Shown here: piece after piece, positions 7,234-16,507 of the stretch
Numbering within the stretch: the first letter of the stretch is position 1
Layout: the number at the start of each line of letters is the position of its first letter
Assembly (NCBI GenBank): GCA_963810195.1
Contig: CAWEMO010000001.1
Location: 62,001 to 126,000 of the forward strand
DNA length: 64,000 nucleotides
Source of the DNA: Chersky-840 sp963810195
GTDB taxonomy: Bacteria; Actinomycetota; Acidimicrobiia; Acidimicrobiales; UBA8190
Reading direction: 5' to 3'
Program-made: the position numbers and the translations under genes
The notes under the pieces: generated by a model
The model's database searches: none
What the model was told of the DNA's origin: nothing
What the model saw: only the letters and a program-made list of their open reading frames with translations

Positions 7234-8484
7234 CTAGCTCCTCCCGCCGGTCAGGGTGATCAGGAGGTGTTGCTTAGCAACTGATCTTTTCGCATTCCTG
7301 GCTACGACAATCAAGGTGTATGTCTTGTTCTTGTCGGTACGGAGTGCGGTTCCCGAGATCGTCACCGTCCCGTTGCCGCTGCTCGCTGAAACAAGACCCT
7401 TGGGAAGCTTTCCCGTCACTTTTACCGTCGGCGTGGGAACACCCGTGCTGGTGACGATGAAGGAGAACGGTGTTCCCGCCACCACCGAGGTTGCCGCAGG
7501 GCTGTCGATGGTGGGAGACGGACTATTCAAAGCGTTGAACTGCACGGCGGGGATATACCACGGTGCGGTATTTCCACTCACACTCCAGCACCCCGAATTG
7601 GTGCCATTGTTGGTGGGATAGCCAGTGGGCTCATCGATACGGAACACGCTGATCCCGGCCGCCCCACCGTCACAGTAGTTGCTTTGATACCCACCATCAT
7701 GAATATCGGTGTAGACGGTGCCCTGATACGCGTCGCTACCCACACTGGGAGAGCTGGGCTCTTGAGACAGGGCAACGTTCAACGAGTCGGCCGGACCACT
7801 GTGTCCAAGAGGATGCAACCCAGAGGTGTTGGTGTTGAAGGTGATCCCGTAAATGACGCTACTGGGCAGTGTCACGTGTCCGAAGGTGAAGCTGATGTCG
7901 GTGAAGTACCCGTTGAAGCACTTGTTCAACCCAGCGTCAAACCACGTGTATTGGAAGTCACTGATGGGCGCACTGTCTGCGGCGGCCGTGGCGGCACAGT
8001 CTGTCACATAGTTTGGATCTGCCGATGGTCGATAGGGGATGTTGAACGTCTGCGTATCAGTAGCCAGCAGTGGTCCCGCTGTAGATGGACCGTTGGCCGA
8101 AGCCGGACCCACGCCGAAGATGTTAAAAGTGATGGGCACGCTGAAGGTTGCTCCAGGGGTGGTGGCACAGGGACTGGGACTTCCCGTCCAGCTTCCTGAT
8201 TGACAGGCCCAGCTACTCATTTGGACAGCTACTGAGTCCAACACTCGAGCGACGCCGCCAAGGTTGACCTGGTTCCCGAATTCCTCTGTGCCGGTGGCTT
8301 CGAAGCTTTGGCTAGGTACGTTGCCGGGATTGGGGTCGATGATGCTGTCGTAGATGGTGGGGTCATGGGGAACGACCTTTGCCGCTCTGACGTTGTGAGT
8401 CTTGGCGAGCGCTTGCGGTGCCGTTGCCACCGCCATCAGTCCGAAGACGGACAGAGCCGCCACTCCGACCAGGATCTTTCGCAC
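7234..8484 (-). CDS. Secreted protein with C-terminal Ig-like (He_PIG-type) domain
   Basis: 416 residues. The GTG at 8484 is chosen because AAGGAG lies about eight bases upstream and it gives a standard Sec signal peptide (RKILVGVAALSVFGLM, ending TAPQALA). The mature part has paired cysteines and many aromatic and Ser/Thr residues, consistent with an exported beta-rich protein. The last 90 residues (SPAATSVVAGTPFSFIVTS through GLVSASSGNGTVTISGT) match putative-Ig repeats of surface proteins. No sortase or lipid anchor is seen. Function unknown. Confidence 0.75.
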   Translation of the reverse strand: MRKILVGVAALSVFGLMAVATAPQALAKTHNVRAAKVVPHDPTIYDSIIDPNPGNVPSQSFEATGTEEFGNQVNLGGVARVLDSVAVQMSSWACQSGSWTGSPSPCATTPGATFSVPITFNIFGVGPASANGPSTAGPLLATDTQTFNIPYRPSADPNYVTDCAATAAADSAPISDFQYTWFDAGLNKCFNGYFTDISFTFGHVTLPSSVIYGITFNTNTSGLHPLGHSGPADSLNVALSQEPSSPSVGSDAYQGTVYTDIHDGGYQSNYCDGGAAGISVFRIDEPTGYPTNNGTNSGCWSVSGNTAPWYIPAVQFNALNSPSPTIDSPAATSVVAGTPFSFIVTSTGVPTPTVKVTGKLPKGLVSASSGNGTVTISGTALRTDKNKTYTLIVVARNAKRSVAKQHLLITLTGGRS

Positions 8485-8884
8485 TTTCTTTGCTCCTTCC
8501 CAGGCCAGAAGACACTTCGGTCGGAAAGGACCCTTGTGTTCGCCTGAGGATCTGCGCACGTCCCGCGACGCGCCGATTGCGCCTTCACACTGCCGTACCG
8601 GCCACCTCCGTCGCATCCTCAAGAATGATGAGCACTCACGTGTGCTGCCATGTCAGTGTTAGCTGTCATCTGGCAGTAGCGACATCTCCGTGCCTGTGCT
8701 GTGGTGAGCCGACTTCGCACGATCATGCGGTAGTACGGCTGACTCCATGCCACAGGGGAAAGACTTCATGTCAGAGGAAGGTGCCGCCAAGACATGGTGT
8801 TGTGACAGTTTCACGTCGTTCCTCTTCTGAAGGGTGATGACCGTTCCAAGGTGGGGAACGGTACCGGCACGGGAACCTTCTGTT
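8485..8884. other. Intergenic, 400 bp
   Basis: Upstream region of the secreted-protein gene and downstream of the gene ending at 8885. A segment at 8625-8680 beginning AATGATGAGCAC resembles, weakly, a segment at 29217-29272 that also lies upstream of a minus-strand gene. No convincing ORF or RNA gene was found. Confidence 0.4.
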
Positions 8885-9667
8885 TCACAGAGCTTTCTGT
8901 GAAAGAGAATGAACCCCACAAACCTCGGTGACCCAGCCGCCAAGGCGTTGTACGGACTCCGTGCTGACTCTGAACCCGTTTTGCAGGTTTGTCGACCAGC
9001 CCACCCAACACACGCCGCTTCCCTGACCGGTGACCAAGTTGCAGATACCCGAGCTGAGGGCCAACCGACCTGCATCAACAAGGTCGACGAGACCAGCTTT
9101 ACTGACCTGGTCCAACACCTGGCGACCATTCAGGAGAATCGTGCGGATGCCCTCGTGCTCAAGTTGGCGGCGTAGATGGGGAACGCTGTCTTCCAGCAAC
9201 GCGAGGCGGACAGACTTGTCCGGTATGTTGCGCCAACGTGGCGTGGTGGCCCATTGGATCATGTCGAGGTGACATGCCGATCCGTCGAAATAGCTGACCC
9301 CGATACCCCGAAGGAGCTGGTCGAGGGGGTTGAACCATTCGCGATAGGGGTTGTGCTCAAAATAGCTCGCACAATCAGCAATCACGGTCTGGACCTGATC
9401 ATCGGTCAAGTCCTCGAGGTCGCGCGCACCCAGCGATTCCAGAGTTGAGAGCCGACGGTAGGGACCGCTGAGCAGCGTTCTCCGCTCCATGAACTCCTGT
9501 GCCGAGGGGTTGATCCCCAGTGTCGCCACCGTGGCGAGTGAGGGATCGCCAAACGCCACTACTGGCGTGCTCCCTGCCACGACGTAGCTCGACTCGGGTG
9601 CACGTCTGCACACCATCGCCCTTCGCCAGTCGGCCAGCGAAGGGTGTTCCACTTCGTGACGGTACAC
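8885..9667 (-). CDS. Uracil-DNA-glycosylase-like superfamily protein
   Basis: 260 residues starting at a GTG preceded by GAAGGGATC. The segment VATLGINPSAQEF resembles motif 1 of the UDG fold, and NPYREWFNPLDQLLRGIGVSYFDGSACHLDMIQWATTP matches a hypothetical family with that fold. The stretch after IRTILLNGRQVLDQV may hold the second substrate-contacting loop. Activity on uracil is not established for this branch. It is alone, with large gene-poor gaps on both sides. Confidence 0.5.
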   Translation of the reverse strand: MYRHEVEHPSLADWRRAMVCRRAPESSYVVAGSTPVVAFGDPSLATVATLGINPSAQEFMERRTLLSGPYRRLSTLESLGARDLEDLTDDQVQTVIADCASYFEHNPYREWFNPLDQLLRGIGVSYFDGSACHLDMIQWATTPRWRNIPDKSVRLALLEDSVPHLRRQLEHEGIRTILLNGRQVLDQVSKAGLVDLVDAGRLALSSGICNLVTGQGSGVCWVGWSTNLQNGFRVSTESVQRLGGWVTEVCGVHSLSQKAL

Positions 9668-10451
9668 CTTCGATCCCTTCGGTCATCGATGCGCCCTACG
9701 AGCCGTCCGAGTCGGGCGGTGACTCGCGCCGGCCGTGGCATCGCAAGCTGTTCGGACACCAACGACAGATACTGGACGACGTGGGGCGCTCCCACTCCGC
9801 GGTGCGCTAAGGACACTATGGCTCATTTAACGCTGTCGTGAAACCGACACGTCAATCGACTCACGCTAGACCCGATCATGACAGCACATTCTGCCAAGGT
9901 GGCAGCCAAGGCAGTTATTGCGACAGGCACATGTGCTCCTCATTCTTGAGGCTGGCACCGAGAGCGATGCCAATGCATCGTTGAAGGGTTGGACACCTGG
10001 GCAGCGTGAAAGTTCAAGCCGCCCAGAGCGACGTGGGACTCGACCAGGCTGTGCCCCCACGGTCTGGCGGTTCCACGCGTTGCCGCCAATGACCCGCTGA
10101 CGTACTTCCGATGTGCGGCCGATCTAGCCCAAGGGCCTTGACAGACCGTGCTGTATGTGCCGCTCCTCACTGGGGTCTGAGAGGCATCGGCGAGGGCCTG
10201 AGGGCGACCGGTAGTCAGGTGCATCGACCCCCACGCCCGCTCCTACCTGGCCCCGCTGAGTCGCCCTGCACCCGCCATTAGCGGCCGGTGCTGCAAGCTG
10301 GTTACTTCTCGGAAGCGCCCCGTGCGAGCAGGACAGCACAATCCGGGAGCCCCAGATTTGACGATGGCGTAGAGTCAAGCCGGGGTGAGGCTCCAAAACG
10401 GGGCACATCGGCTGCTGGACAGCTGGTAACGGAGTGGGAGGTTGTCACGTC
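9668..10451. other. Gene-poor interval, 784 bp
   Basis: Only short overlapping frames on both strands, none with recognisable motifs or a ribosome site. I see no RNA gene. The final 20 bp (GGAGTGGGAGG) serve the next gene. Confidence 0.4.
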
Positions 10452-10892
10452 ATGCGATTCTTGAGCAAGCATCGACGCCTAGGCGCGCTTGTTGGAGTGG
10501 GCACCATCGCAGGTCTCAGCCTTGGCATGTTCGGCTTGCGGGCGGCCAGTGCACCGTCGGCCGCCGCCGCGGCCGTCTTGGATCCCGCAGGTTCGTACTC
10601 ATTCAGCCAGACGGGATTCTTCACCTGCAGCGGACAGCTGACGTTAACTTCTTACACAGGCGGCGGCCTGGCCACGCTGACCTTCACCCAGAACACCACG
10701 GACTGCGGCACGACGTACTCCGGCGCCTGGAAGATGTCCAAGCACACGATCTTTATGGCAACTCCGGGGGACGGAACCCCCTATCCCAGTCTGTTTGTGG
10801 GCACGGTTTGGAAGAAAGGCATCAAGAACGGAACCTGCGAATTCCGCGGTGTGCTCCAGCCGTGTAATTGGCAAGCCACGAAGACCAGCTGA
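10452..10892 (+). CDS. Small secreted protein of unknown function
   Basis: 146 residues. A signal peptide (MRFLSKHRRLGALVGVGTIAG, hydrophobic core to about residue 28, Ala-rich cleavage region) leads a small domain with four cysteines (FFTCSG, NTTDCGTT, NGTCEFRG, QPCNWQ), likely two disulfides. GGGAGG precedes the ATG by nine bases; an alternative start six codons earlier lacks spacing. No family recognised. Confidence 0.65.
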   Translation: MRFLSKHRRLGALVGVGTIAGLSLGMFGLRAASAPSAAAAAVLDPAGSYSFSQTGFFTCSGQLTLTSYTGGGLATLTFTQNTTDCGTTYSGAWKMSKHTIFMATPGDGTPYPSLFVGTVWKKGIKNGTCEFRGVLQPCNWQATKTS

Positions 10893-11360
10893 AGCGATTT
10901 CACGTCGCCGGCGGGTTCCGTTAGCCCTTCAAGGCCCGGCAGTGGTGACGGATGGCTTCTTGGGAACAACGAGCGTCGCGCGCCAGAGTCTGGGTCGGCC
11001 GACGCCGACACCCCAGTATCTGCGGTAGCGACGGACCAGGGATCGGGCTGACGACGGGGTCAGTGCGTACGGTCATTCGGGGGTACCGATCGGCCCCTTA
11101 GAACGCCTCCGACCGGTCGGACGCACCCGACGAACTAACCGCCGTTCAGGGCCACGCCGCACATAATCGCAACGCCGAGTGATCCCGGTTGGTCCGGTTG
11201 GAACGCAGCCGGAGCGAGGCTGTTCGACGGCGCCACCGGAAGCACGTCACCGGTCTAGGTGGTGCGCTATTCGGCTTGACCAGTCGGCCCAGTTCGGCTG
11301 ACCTGCACCCGGGCAATAGCGGTCGGTCCGATGTTCGGGACAGATCGTGCTCTTGTGCTC
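10893..11360. other. Gene-poor interval, 468 bp
   Basis: Between the convergent small secreted protein and RCC1-lipoprotein genes. No supported ORF, RNA or strong terminator hairpin was found. Confidence 0.4.
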
Positions 11361-12575
11361 CTATCCAGACTGGCGGCCGAGTCCGGCAACGTTGCTGGCG
11401 GTGGATGAAACCTGCGTTAGGTGGATGCCTACGTCGATCGGCTCGGTCTCGGTGCGCGGAGCGCCCGCCGTCCCAAGCTGTCCGTTCTGGTTGCCGCCCC
11501 AGGCCCAGAGCCGTCCCGAGCTGTCGATCGCGTAACTCGAATAGCCACCCGAGTTGACCTTGGCGAAGGTCACTCCCGGAGGGACCTTGACGGGCACCGG
11601 GACGGCGGAGTTCGCCTTGGTTCCGTCGCCGAGTTGGCCTTTCGTGTTGTCGCCCCATGCCCAGACCGAGCCATTGGCAAGGATCGCCACTGTCTGACCG
11701 TTGGTCGCTCCACTGCCACCCTGAAATACCTGACGCACAGAGCTAGGCAACGTGACAGCCACCGGCGCGGCACTGTTGGTGGTGCTGCCGTTGCCGAGCT
11801 GGCCGGCGGCGTTGTAGCCCCAGTCGTAGTAGGTGCCATTGCCGAGAAGGGCCCCTGAGCCTTCCCACGAGGAGGTGAGGGCCACCACTCGCGCTGTACT
11901 CGGTAGCCCGACGACAGCGGTCGGCGTCGGACTACTGCTCGTCAAGCCGTTACCGAGGACGCCGTATGCTCCATTGCCGCAGGCGAGGACCTGGCCGTTG
12001 GCGTCAAAGAGCGCGTGGGTGCGTGCGCCGGTGGCGAGTGTCACGTCGCTGAGCGTGAGTTCGCTCGGACGCGACTCGATCAGCCCCGAAAGGCAGAGGT
12101 CCCCATCAGCGTTGAGCCCCCATCCCCACACGTGGCCGCCCGAGTCGATGGCTAGGGCGCCGTCGAAGGGCATGGGGTTGGCCAGGGAGGCGATCGTGAC
12201 CCCAGCTGGGAACCCGACCCGCTGCGCCGTGGTGTCGTAGGAAGGTGTCTTACCGTTGCCAAGTTCGCCGTAGCTGCCCACACCCCAGGCCCACACCGTC
12301 CCGCTCGAGGTCAGCGCGTAGCCGTCGGAGTTCGAGGTCGCGATCTGCACTACCTCCCCCTTGATGCCGGCAACGACAGTTGGCGTGTTGACCTCGAGCT
12401 GTGCGAGCTTGCCCCGATTCCCCACGACGCCGAACCGGTAGACGACAGTGGCGGATGTGCCGGTGCTCCCTCCGCCGCCTCCACAAGCAGCAAGCGCAGG
12501 AAACGCTGCGAGAACGAGGGCCAGTGCTGCTCGCTTGCGGGTCAACTTTCTGGCCACGAGGACGAGGGTAGCCAA
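11361..12575 (-). CDS. RCC1-repeat beta-propeller lipoprotein
   Basis: 404 residues. The N-terminus (RKLTRKRAALALVLAAFPALAAC) is a lipoprotein signal with lipobox LAAC, followed by a Gly-Ser linker. At least six RCC1/BNR-type blades follow, seen as repeated VWAWGxGxxGELGNG, VWGWGLNADGDL, YDWGYNAAGQLGNG, VWAWGDNTKGQLGDG and LWAWGGNQNGQLG motifs about 50 residues apart. RCC1-like propellers mediate protein binding; on a bacterial surface the partner is unknown. Flanked by repeat copy 1 upstream. Confidence 0.85.
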   Translation of the reverse strand: MATLVLVARKLTRKRAALALVLAAFPALAACGGGGGSTGTSATVVYRFGVVGNRGKLAQLEVNTPTVVAGIKGEVVQIATSNSDGYALTSSGTVWAWGVGSYGELGNGKTPSYDTTAQRVGFPAGVTIASLANPMPFDGALAIDSGGHVWGWGLNADGDLCLSGLIESRPSELTLSDVTLATGARTHALFDANGQVLACGNGAYGVLGNGLTSSSPTPTAVVGLPSTARVVALTSSWEGSGALLGNGTYYDWGYNAAGQLGNGSTTNSAAPVAVTLPSSVRQVFQGGSGATNGQTVAILANGSVWAWGDNTKGQLGDGTKANSAVPVPVKVPPGVTFAKVNSGGYSSYAIDSSGRLWAWGGNQNGQLGTAGAPRTETEPIDVGIHLTQVSSTASNVAGLGRQSG

Positions 12576-12691
12576 GGCTTCATGGCGTAGGCTTCGATCG
12601 TCGAATCAGGCAGGTCCGCATCCTCAAGTGCCGGAGTCGACTGGCCGGGCGGGTTGCGCTGAAGGGCGGGCCAGGGCGACCGGTAATCGGT

Positions 12692-12868
12692 TACCGGTGA
12701 CCCTCATTCCAGCGTGGCCATCCGAACGTGGTCCCATGGAACTGCCCGGCGCCCGGGGGGTCGGGCGCCCCATAATCGCGAAGTTGCGCAATCCCGCATG
12801 GTCAATCAGATCGCAACCGTTGGTGGGATGGTCCGCAGCGCCCCTCGACCTCCATCCCAACGCGGGTG
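12692..12868. repeat. Dispersed 177-bp repeat, copy 1
   Basis: Begins TACCGGTGACCCTCATTCC and ends CCCAACGCGGGTG. It matches 18531-18707 over its whole length with four substitutions and no gaps. Inside is a hairpin (CGGCGCCCG, six-base loop, CGGGCGCC). No transposase is encoded; both copies are open for about 56 codons on the minus strand but two of four changes alter residues, so coding is doubtful. Confidence 0.85.
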
Positions 12869-12932
12869 ATCCCGGTCGGCCTGAGGGTCCCCGGGGTTGG
12901 CCTTGTCAGGGCGCACAGAACTGATGCGATGA

Positions 12933-12953
12933 AGGGGCGGGGCCTCCGCCCCT
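12933..12953. terminator. GC-rich hairpin near the end of IS3 element 3
   Basis: AGGGGCGG, loop GGCCT, CCGCCCCT: a perfect 8-bp stem with no T tract. It lies about 70 bp beyond the broken orfB stop and could be a terminator or part of the IS flank. Confidence 0.4.
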
Positions 12954-13020
12954 CGTGAAGTTTCCAGTGATCAGGAAGACTGAGCTTCCCCCACCCCAGC
13001 GGACAGGTTGGTTGTGTTGA

Positions 13021-13887
13021 TCATGCCGCGTGTGCGGCCTCGTAGTCGACGGGACTGAGCATGTTGCAGTAGCTGTGGCGACGCTTGGGGTTGTACCAGA
13101 CCTCGATCCAGTCGAAGATCGCCAGGGCAAGGTGTTGGCGAGACGTCCAGTGGTGCTCGTCGAGCAGCTCGAGCTGCAAAGTGCCGAAGAAGCTCTCGGC
13201 GACGGAGTTGTCGAAGCAATCGCCGACGGTTCCCATCGAGCTGAGCAACCCCGCAGCCCGCAGGCGCCGGCCAAACGCCCACGACGTGTAGGTCGAGCCG
13301 TGGTCCGAGTGGGCCACCGTCTGGTCCTTCGGCGGCCGCCTCCGCCAGATGGCCATCTGCAGAGCGTCGACCGCCAGTTCGGAGCGGATGTGATCCGCGA
13401 TGGACCAGCCCACCACAATGCGGCTGAAGGCGTCGAGCACGACGGCCAAGTAGAGCTTCCCCTCCGGCGTGGGATGCTCGGTCACGTCCATGACCCAGAG
13501 CGTGTCAGGCCCTTCGGGGTCGAAGGCCCGGTTGACGAGGTCATCGGCGGGCTCCGCGGCGGGCTCCGCGGCGGGTGCACCCGTGACGCCGGCGGCGATA
13601 GATGCCGGCCACCTTCGCTTGGCGCATGAGCCGTTCGACGCGCTTTCTCGAGCACCGGATGTCCTGACCGAGGCGCAGCTCGGCGTGCACCCTTGGCGAT
13701 CCATACGAGCGCCTCGACATGCGGTGAATATCGACGATCGTGTCGCTCAGATAGGCGTCGTCGAGGTCCCGCTCGCTCACCGGATCTGCCTGCCAGCTGT
13801 AGTAGCCCGAGGTCGACACCTTCATGACCCGACAGCAGGTGGCCAGGGCAGGTCGCGGCACACCTGGGCGATGAAGGTGTAGATCAT
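13021..13887 (-). pseudogene. IS3-family transposase OrfB with two frameshifts
   Basis: Starts MIYTFIAQVCRDLP at the ATG overlapping the orfA stop, then shifts frame by one base to ATCCRVMKVSTSGYYSWQ and continues through the HTH_21 region (YGSPRVHAELRL). It shifts again near 13555-13600, where a 12-bp tandem duplication (GGGCTCCGCGGC twice) lies. The last part carries the DDE core: VMDVTEHP, AHSDHGSTYTS and NSVAESFFGTLQLELL. The motifs are otherwise conserved, so inactivation is recent or the breaks are sequencing errors. Confidence 0.75.
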
Positions 13888-14171
13888 TTTGGGAGGGCGT
13901 GGTCCTTGGCAAAGTAGGCGGCAGCGCGCTTCAGGATCTCGACCTCGGTCTTCGCCACCCGCAGCTCCCGACGCAGGCGGACCAGCTCCTCTCGCTCATC
14001 GGAGCTGAGTCCGTGACGCTTGCCGTCGTCGATGTCGGCCTGCTTCATCCAGTTACGCAGGCACGACTCGGCGATGCCGAGGTCCTCAGCGATCTTGGCG
14101 ACAGGCTTTTCTCGGAGTCGGGCTAACTCGACAGCCCGCTGGCGGAACTCCGGTGGATGGGCTCTGGGCAT
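13884..14171 (-). CDS. IS3-family transposase OrfA, element 3
   Basis: 95 residues: PPEFRQRAVELARLREKPVA and IAEDLGIAESCLRNWMKQAD form the HTH_Tnp_1 domain, and REELVRLRRELRVAKTEVEIL the coiled coil. CCAAAATGA joins it to orfB, as in element 2. Intact, though its partner is not. Confidence 0.85.
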   Translation of the reverse strand: MPRAHPPEFRQRAVELARLREKPVAKIAEDLGIAESCLRNWMKQADIDDGKRHGLSSDEREELVRLRRELRVAKTEVEILKRAAAYFAKDHALPK

Positions 14172-14214
14172 GTGGGCATCCTTCCAAGAGCCGGCTCTCG
14201 CCGCCTCATGTTCG

Positions 14215-14245
14215 GTGTCCGTCAGAGCGGGGGAAGCTCAGACAC
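14215..14245 (+). other. Stem-loop in IS110 left flank (bridge-RNA candidate region)
   Basis: GTGTC (14215-14219) pairs with GACAC (14241-14245), and GAGC (14225-14228) with GCTC (14236-14239), giving a stem with an internal loop. In IS110-group elements the bridge RNA is encoded in this flank. The region is short for a full bridge RNA, so the 3' flank should also be considered. Confidence 0.3.
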
Positions 14246-14288
14246 TGGTGGCTTCGCAAACCAACCTCAACAAGAGGAGGAGGCCCCT

Positions 14289-15302
14289 ATGGAACGACAG
14301 TACGTCGGAATCGACCTGCACCGCCGCAGCTCGACCATCTACCGGATGTCTGGCGACGGCGAGGTGCTCGGCTGCGTGAAGATCCCGAGCCAACCCCTGG
14401 AGCTGGCCGCGGCGATGGCCGACGCCGGCGAGAAGCCCGAGGTGGTGCTCGAGTCCACCTACGGCTGGTACTGGGCGGCCGATCTGCTCCAGGACCTCGG
14501 CGCCAAGGTCCATCTGGCCCATGCGCTGGGCAACAACTGGGGGAACCGCCGGGTGAAGAACGACGAGCGCGATGCCCGGGACCTGGCGGCGATGCTGCGC
14601 CTGGGACGTCTGGCTGAAGGCTGGATCGCCCCGCCCCAGACCCGAGAACTGAGAGAGCTCGTGCGCTACCGCGCCCGCCTGGTGCACCACCGCTCGAGCT
14701 GTAAGGCGCAGATCCACGGCGTCATGGCCAAGAACGGCATCCTGCCCGTGCGCAACGAGATGTGGGGGCCGTCGGGCAGTGACCAGCTCGATGCGCTGGT
14801 GCTGCCCGAGGCCTATGCCATGCGCATCGCCAGTCTGCGCAGCCTCATCGACATCTACGACACTCAAGTTCGTCGCCTTGACGCCCATCTGCACCGCCAG
14901 TTGAAAGACGACCGTGGCTACCGGGCCATCTTGGAAATCCACGGCGTGGGCAAGGTGCTGGGGGCGATCTTCGTGGCCGAGATCGGCGATATCAGTCGCT
15001 TCGACTCGCCCGAGAAGCTGTGCTCATGGACCGGTCTCACCCCCAAGCACCGCGAGTCCGACGAGAAGGTCCAGCGCGGACCGATCACCAAGCAGGGCTC
15101 GCCACTCGTGCGCTGGGCGGCCATCGAGGCCATCTCGAAGAACCATGGCGGACCGAAACTGCGTGCCGACTTCGTGCGCATCGCCGAGCGCCGGGGCAAG
15201 TTCAAGGCCCGGGTGGCCGTCGCCCGCAAACTCCTCACCCTCGTCTACTACGGCCTTCGAGACGGAGAAGTCCGCTGTCTCGATCGCCACGAGGCGGCGT
15301 GA
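14289..15302 (+). CDS. IS110-family transposase
   Basis: 337 residues. The RuvC-like DEDD domain shows D9 in YVGIDLHRR, E55 in EVVLESTYGW, and D95 and D98 in NDERDARDLA. The C-terminal Tnp_20 domain has a helix-hairpin-helix segment (LEIHGVGKVLGAIFVAEIGD) and the serine in KQGSPLVRWA (S272), the presumed nucleophile. AAGAGGAGGAGG precedes the ATG. No disruption is seen, so the enzyme may be active. Family members recombine with target DNA under guidance of an element-encoded RNA. Confidence 0.88.
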   Translation: MERQYVGIDLHRRSSTIYRMSGDGEVLGCVKIPSQPLELAAAMADAGEKPEVVLESTYGWYWAADLLQDLGAKVHLAHALGNNWGNRRVKNDERDARDLAAMLRLGRLAEGWIAPPQTRELRELVRYRARLVHHRSSCKAQIHGVMAKNGILPVRNEMWGPSGSDQLDALVLPEAYAMRIASLRSLIDIYDTQVRRLDAHLHRQLKDDRGYRAILEIHGVGKVLGAIFVAEIGDISRFDSPEKLCSWTGLTPKHRESDEKVQRGPITKQGSPLVRWAAIEAISKNHGGPKLRADFVRIAERRGKFKARVAVARKLLTLVYYGLRDGEVRCLDRHEAA

Positions 15303-15825
15303 GCGGAATCGGACACGGCCCGGCGCGCGCTCGCGAATTGCCGTGGCCCTCAGTGCGCTGGCGAGGCCGAGTATCTGATTGAGCCCGTCGGGACGTGGCC
15401 GAATCCCATCATGCTTGGACATCAGCGGAGGAATGGCTGGCGGCCTACGGGCGCCCGTGTCAGGACACCGACACCGTGATGGGAAACCCAAACCCGCAGC
15501 CAGGGGGAGGGGCTCTACCTACTGCAGTCAGTTGTCTCCTTGCATCCCTAGCGTTGCGCGCCTGGGCACTTGTCCACTTTGGAACTACCAGGCTCAAGAC
15601 CTTGAAAACCTGTCCCTTGACATGGCCCCACCCCTTCAGGAACGGCATTTGTGCGCTTCCGGGGGGGTGTTCCGCCGTCCTCCTGAGCAGCGGGCCATCC
15701 GTGGTCGTGTGGTCGACATTACGGCTAGGCCAGCTATTCGTAACCCTTTTGCAATGGCGGCCGGGCTGGACTCAAGAGAGACTACGGACCGCACTGATTG
15801 ACCGTGGCGAGACATGGAGGACCCG
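15303..15825. other. Interval after the IS110 element, 523 bp
   Basis: Contains the right flank of the IS110 element (to an unknown point) and the region before the cupin gene. Several unrelated short frames overlap; none has recognisable motifs. Confidence 0.4.
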
Positions 15826-16188
15826 ATGGCTGGACTCACCAAGAAGAACATCGACAGTCCTGACGAGGTCCGTCAGATGAAAGACGGCAAGGGTCGACTG
15901 GAACTTGTCGACCTCGGTTCGGGGCTCGTCGCCCGGGCGACCTTTGAGCCGGGATGGAAGTGGTCGGAGCACGTCAAGCCGATGGCGGGCACCGAGAGTT
16001 GCCAGGCCGCACACGTCGGCTATGTCATCTCGGGACGGATGAAGATTGTGATGGACGATGGCGAGGAGACGGAGATCGGTCCTGGCGATTTCATGACGGC
16101 TGCGCCCGGTCACGATGCCTGGATCATCGGCAACGAACCCTGTGCCATCATCGATTGGCAAGGAATGGCCGACTACGCCAAGAGTTGA
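15826..16188 (+). CDS. Cupin-domain protein
   Basis: 120 residues forming one small beta-barrel. Strands run from LELVDLGSGLVARATFEPGW through VGYVISGRMKIVMDDG and EIGPGDFMTAAPGHDAWIIGN. The first cupin motif has WSEHVKPMAG and CQAAHVGYVISG, and the second has PGHDAW, supplying histidines for a metal site. ATG 15826 is preferred to 15814 because GGAGG lies just before it. It begins a co-directional trio of small genes (cupin, DUF1059, ABM-like). No substrate can be named. Confidence 0.8.
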   Translation: MAGLTKKNIDSPDEVRQMKDGKGRLELVDLGSGLVARATFEPGWKWSEHVKPMAGTESCQAAHVGYVISGRMKIVMDDGEETEIGPGDFMTAAPGHDAWIIGNEPCAIIDWQGMADYAKS

Positions 16189-16314
16189 TCATGGAACTGC
16201 CTCAGTGGAGGTGACCGTTTTCTTGATGCCCTGCCGCTCAAGGGCAAGATCACACATTGTCGACGATGCGCCTGTAGAGCTGTTACGCGCCCTGCGAACC
16301 AAAGGAGGAACAGC

Positions 16315-16494
16315 ATGACCCGCAAGACCGCCGACTGTCGGGAAATGCCGAGCGAGAGCGGTTGTACGCTCACGATCTCCGGCGAGGAGGACGAAGTGAT
16401 TCGTGCCGCTGCATTGCACGCAGCCGATGTCCACGGCCATACCGACGGACCAGAGTTGCGCGAGCAGATTCGCTCTCTATTGACCGACGCATGA
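16315..16494 (+). CDS. DUF1059 small protein
   Basis: 59 residues: MTRKTADCREMPSESGCTLT, then ISGEEDEVIRAAALHAADVHG and a C-terminal helix (ELREQIRSLLTDA). This is the DUF1059 pattern: a short Cys-containing head, an ISG-EEDEV strand-helix and HAxxVHGH. AAAGGAGGA lies at the right distance before the ATG. It sits 13 bp before the next gene, likely co-transcribed with it. Function unknown; relatives often accompany stress or aromatic-compound genes. Confidence 0.8.
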   Translation: MTRKTADCREMPSESGCTLTISGEEDEVIRAAALHAADVHGHTDGPELREQIRSLLTDA

Positions 16495-16507
16495 AGGGGA
16501 GTGATCC

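Larger units (their letters stand above)
13021..14171 (-). mobile_element. IS3-family element 3 (inactive)
   Basis: Minus-strand orfA (13884-14171) is intact, orfB (13021-13887) is broken in two places. The sequence upstream of orfA resembles that of element 2 (GCGAG, then GGCTC and CTGGAAGG) but the outer GGGTCTGCCCC terminal motif is missing. The IS110-family element begins at that point, so it probably truncated this end. Confidence 0.7.
14210..15316 (+). mobile_element. IS110-family element (limits approximate)
   Basis: One DEDD transposase gene flanked by a 7-bp inverted pair, GTGTCCG (14215-14221) and CGGACAC (15310-15316). Such short subterminal pairs occur in the IS1111 branch. No target duplication is expected for this family. 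The left side abuts the truncated end of IS3 element 3, suggesting insertion into an IS terminus, a known target habit of the family. The non-coding part between the left limit and the gene is only about 75 bp. Confidence 0.55.

Noticed and set aside
9940..10224. 94-codon minus-strand frame in the gene-poor interval, considered as a transposase remnant
   Set aside because: No transposase motif, no ribosome site and no consistent codon bias.
12692..12868. 56-codon minus-strand frame shared by both 177-bp repeats
   Set aside because: Starts at TTG without a ribosome site, and two of four differences between copies change amino acids; openness is expected at this GC content.
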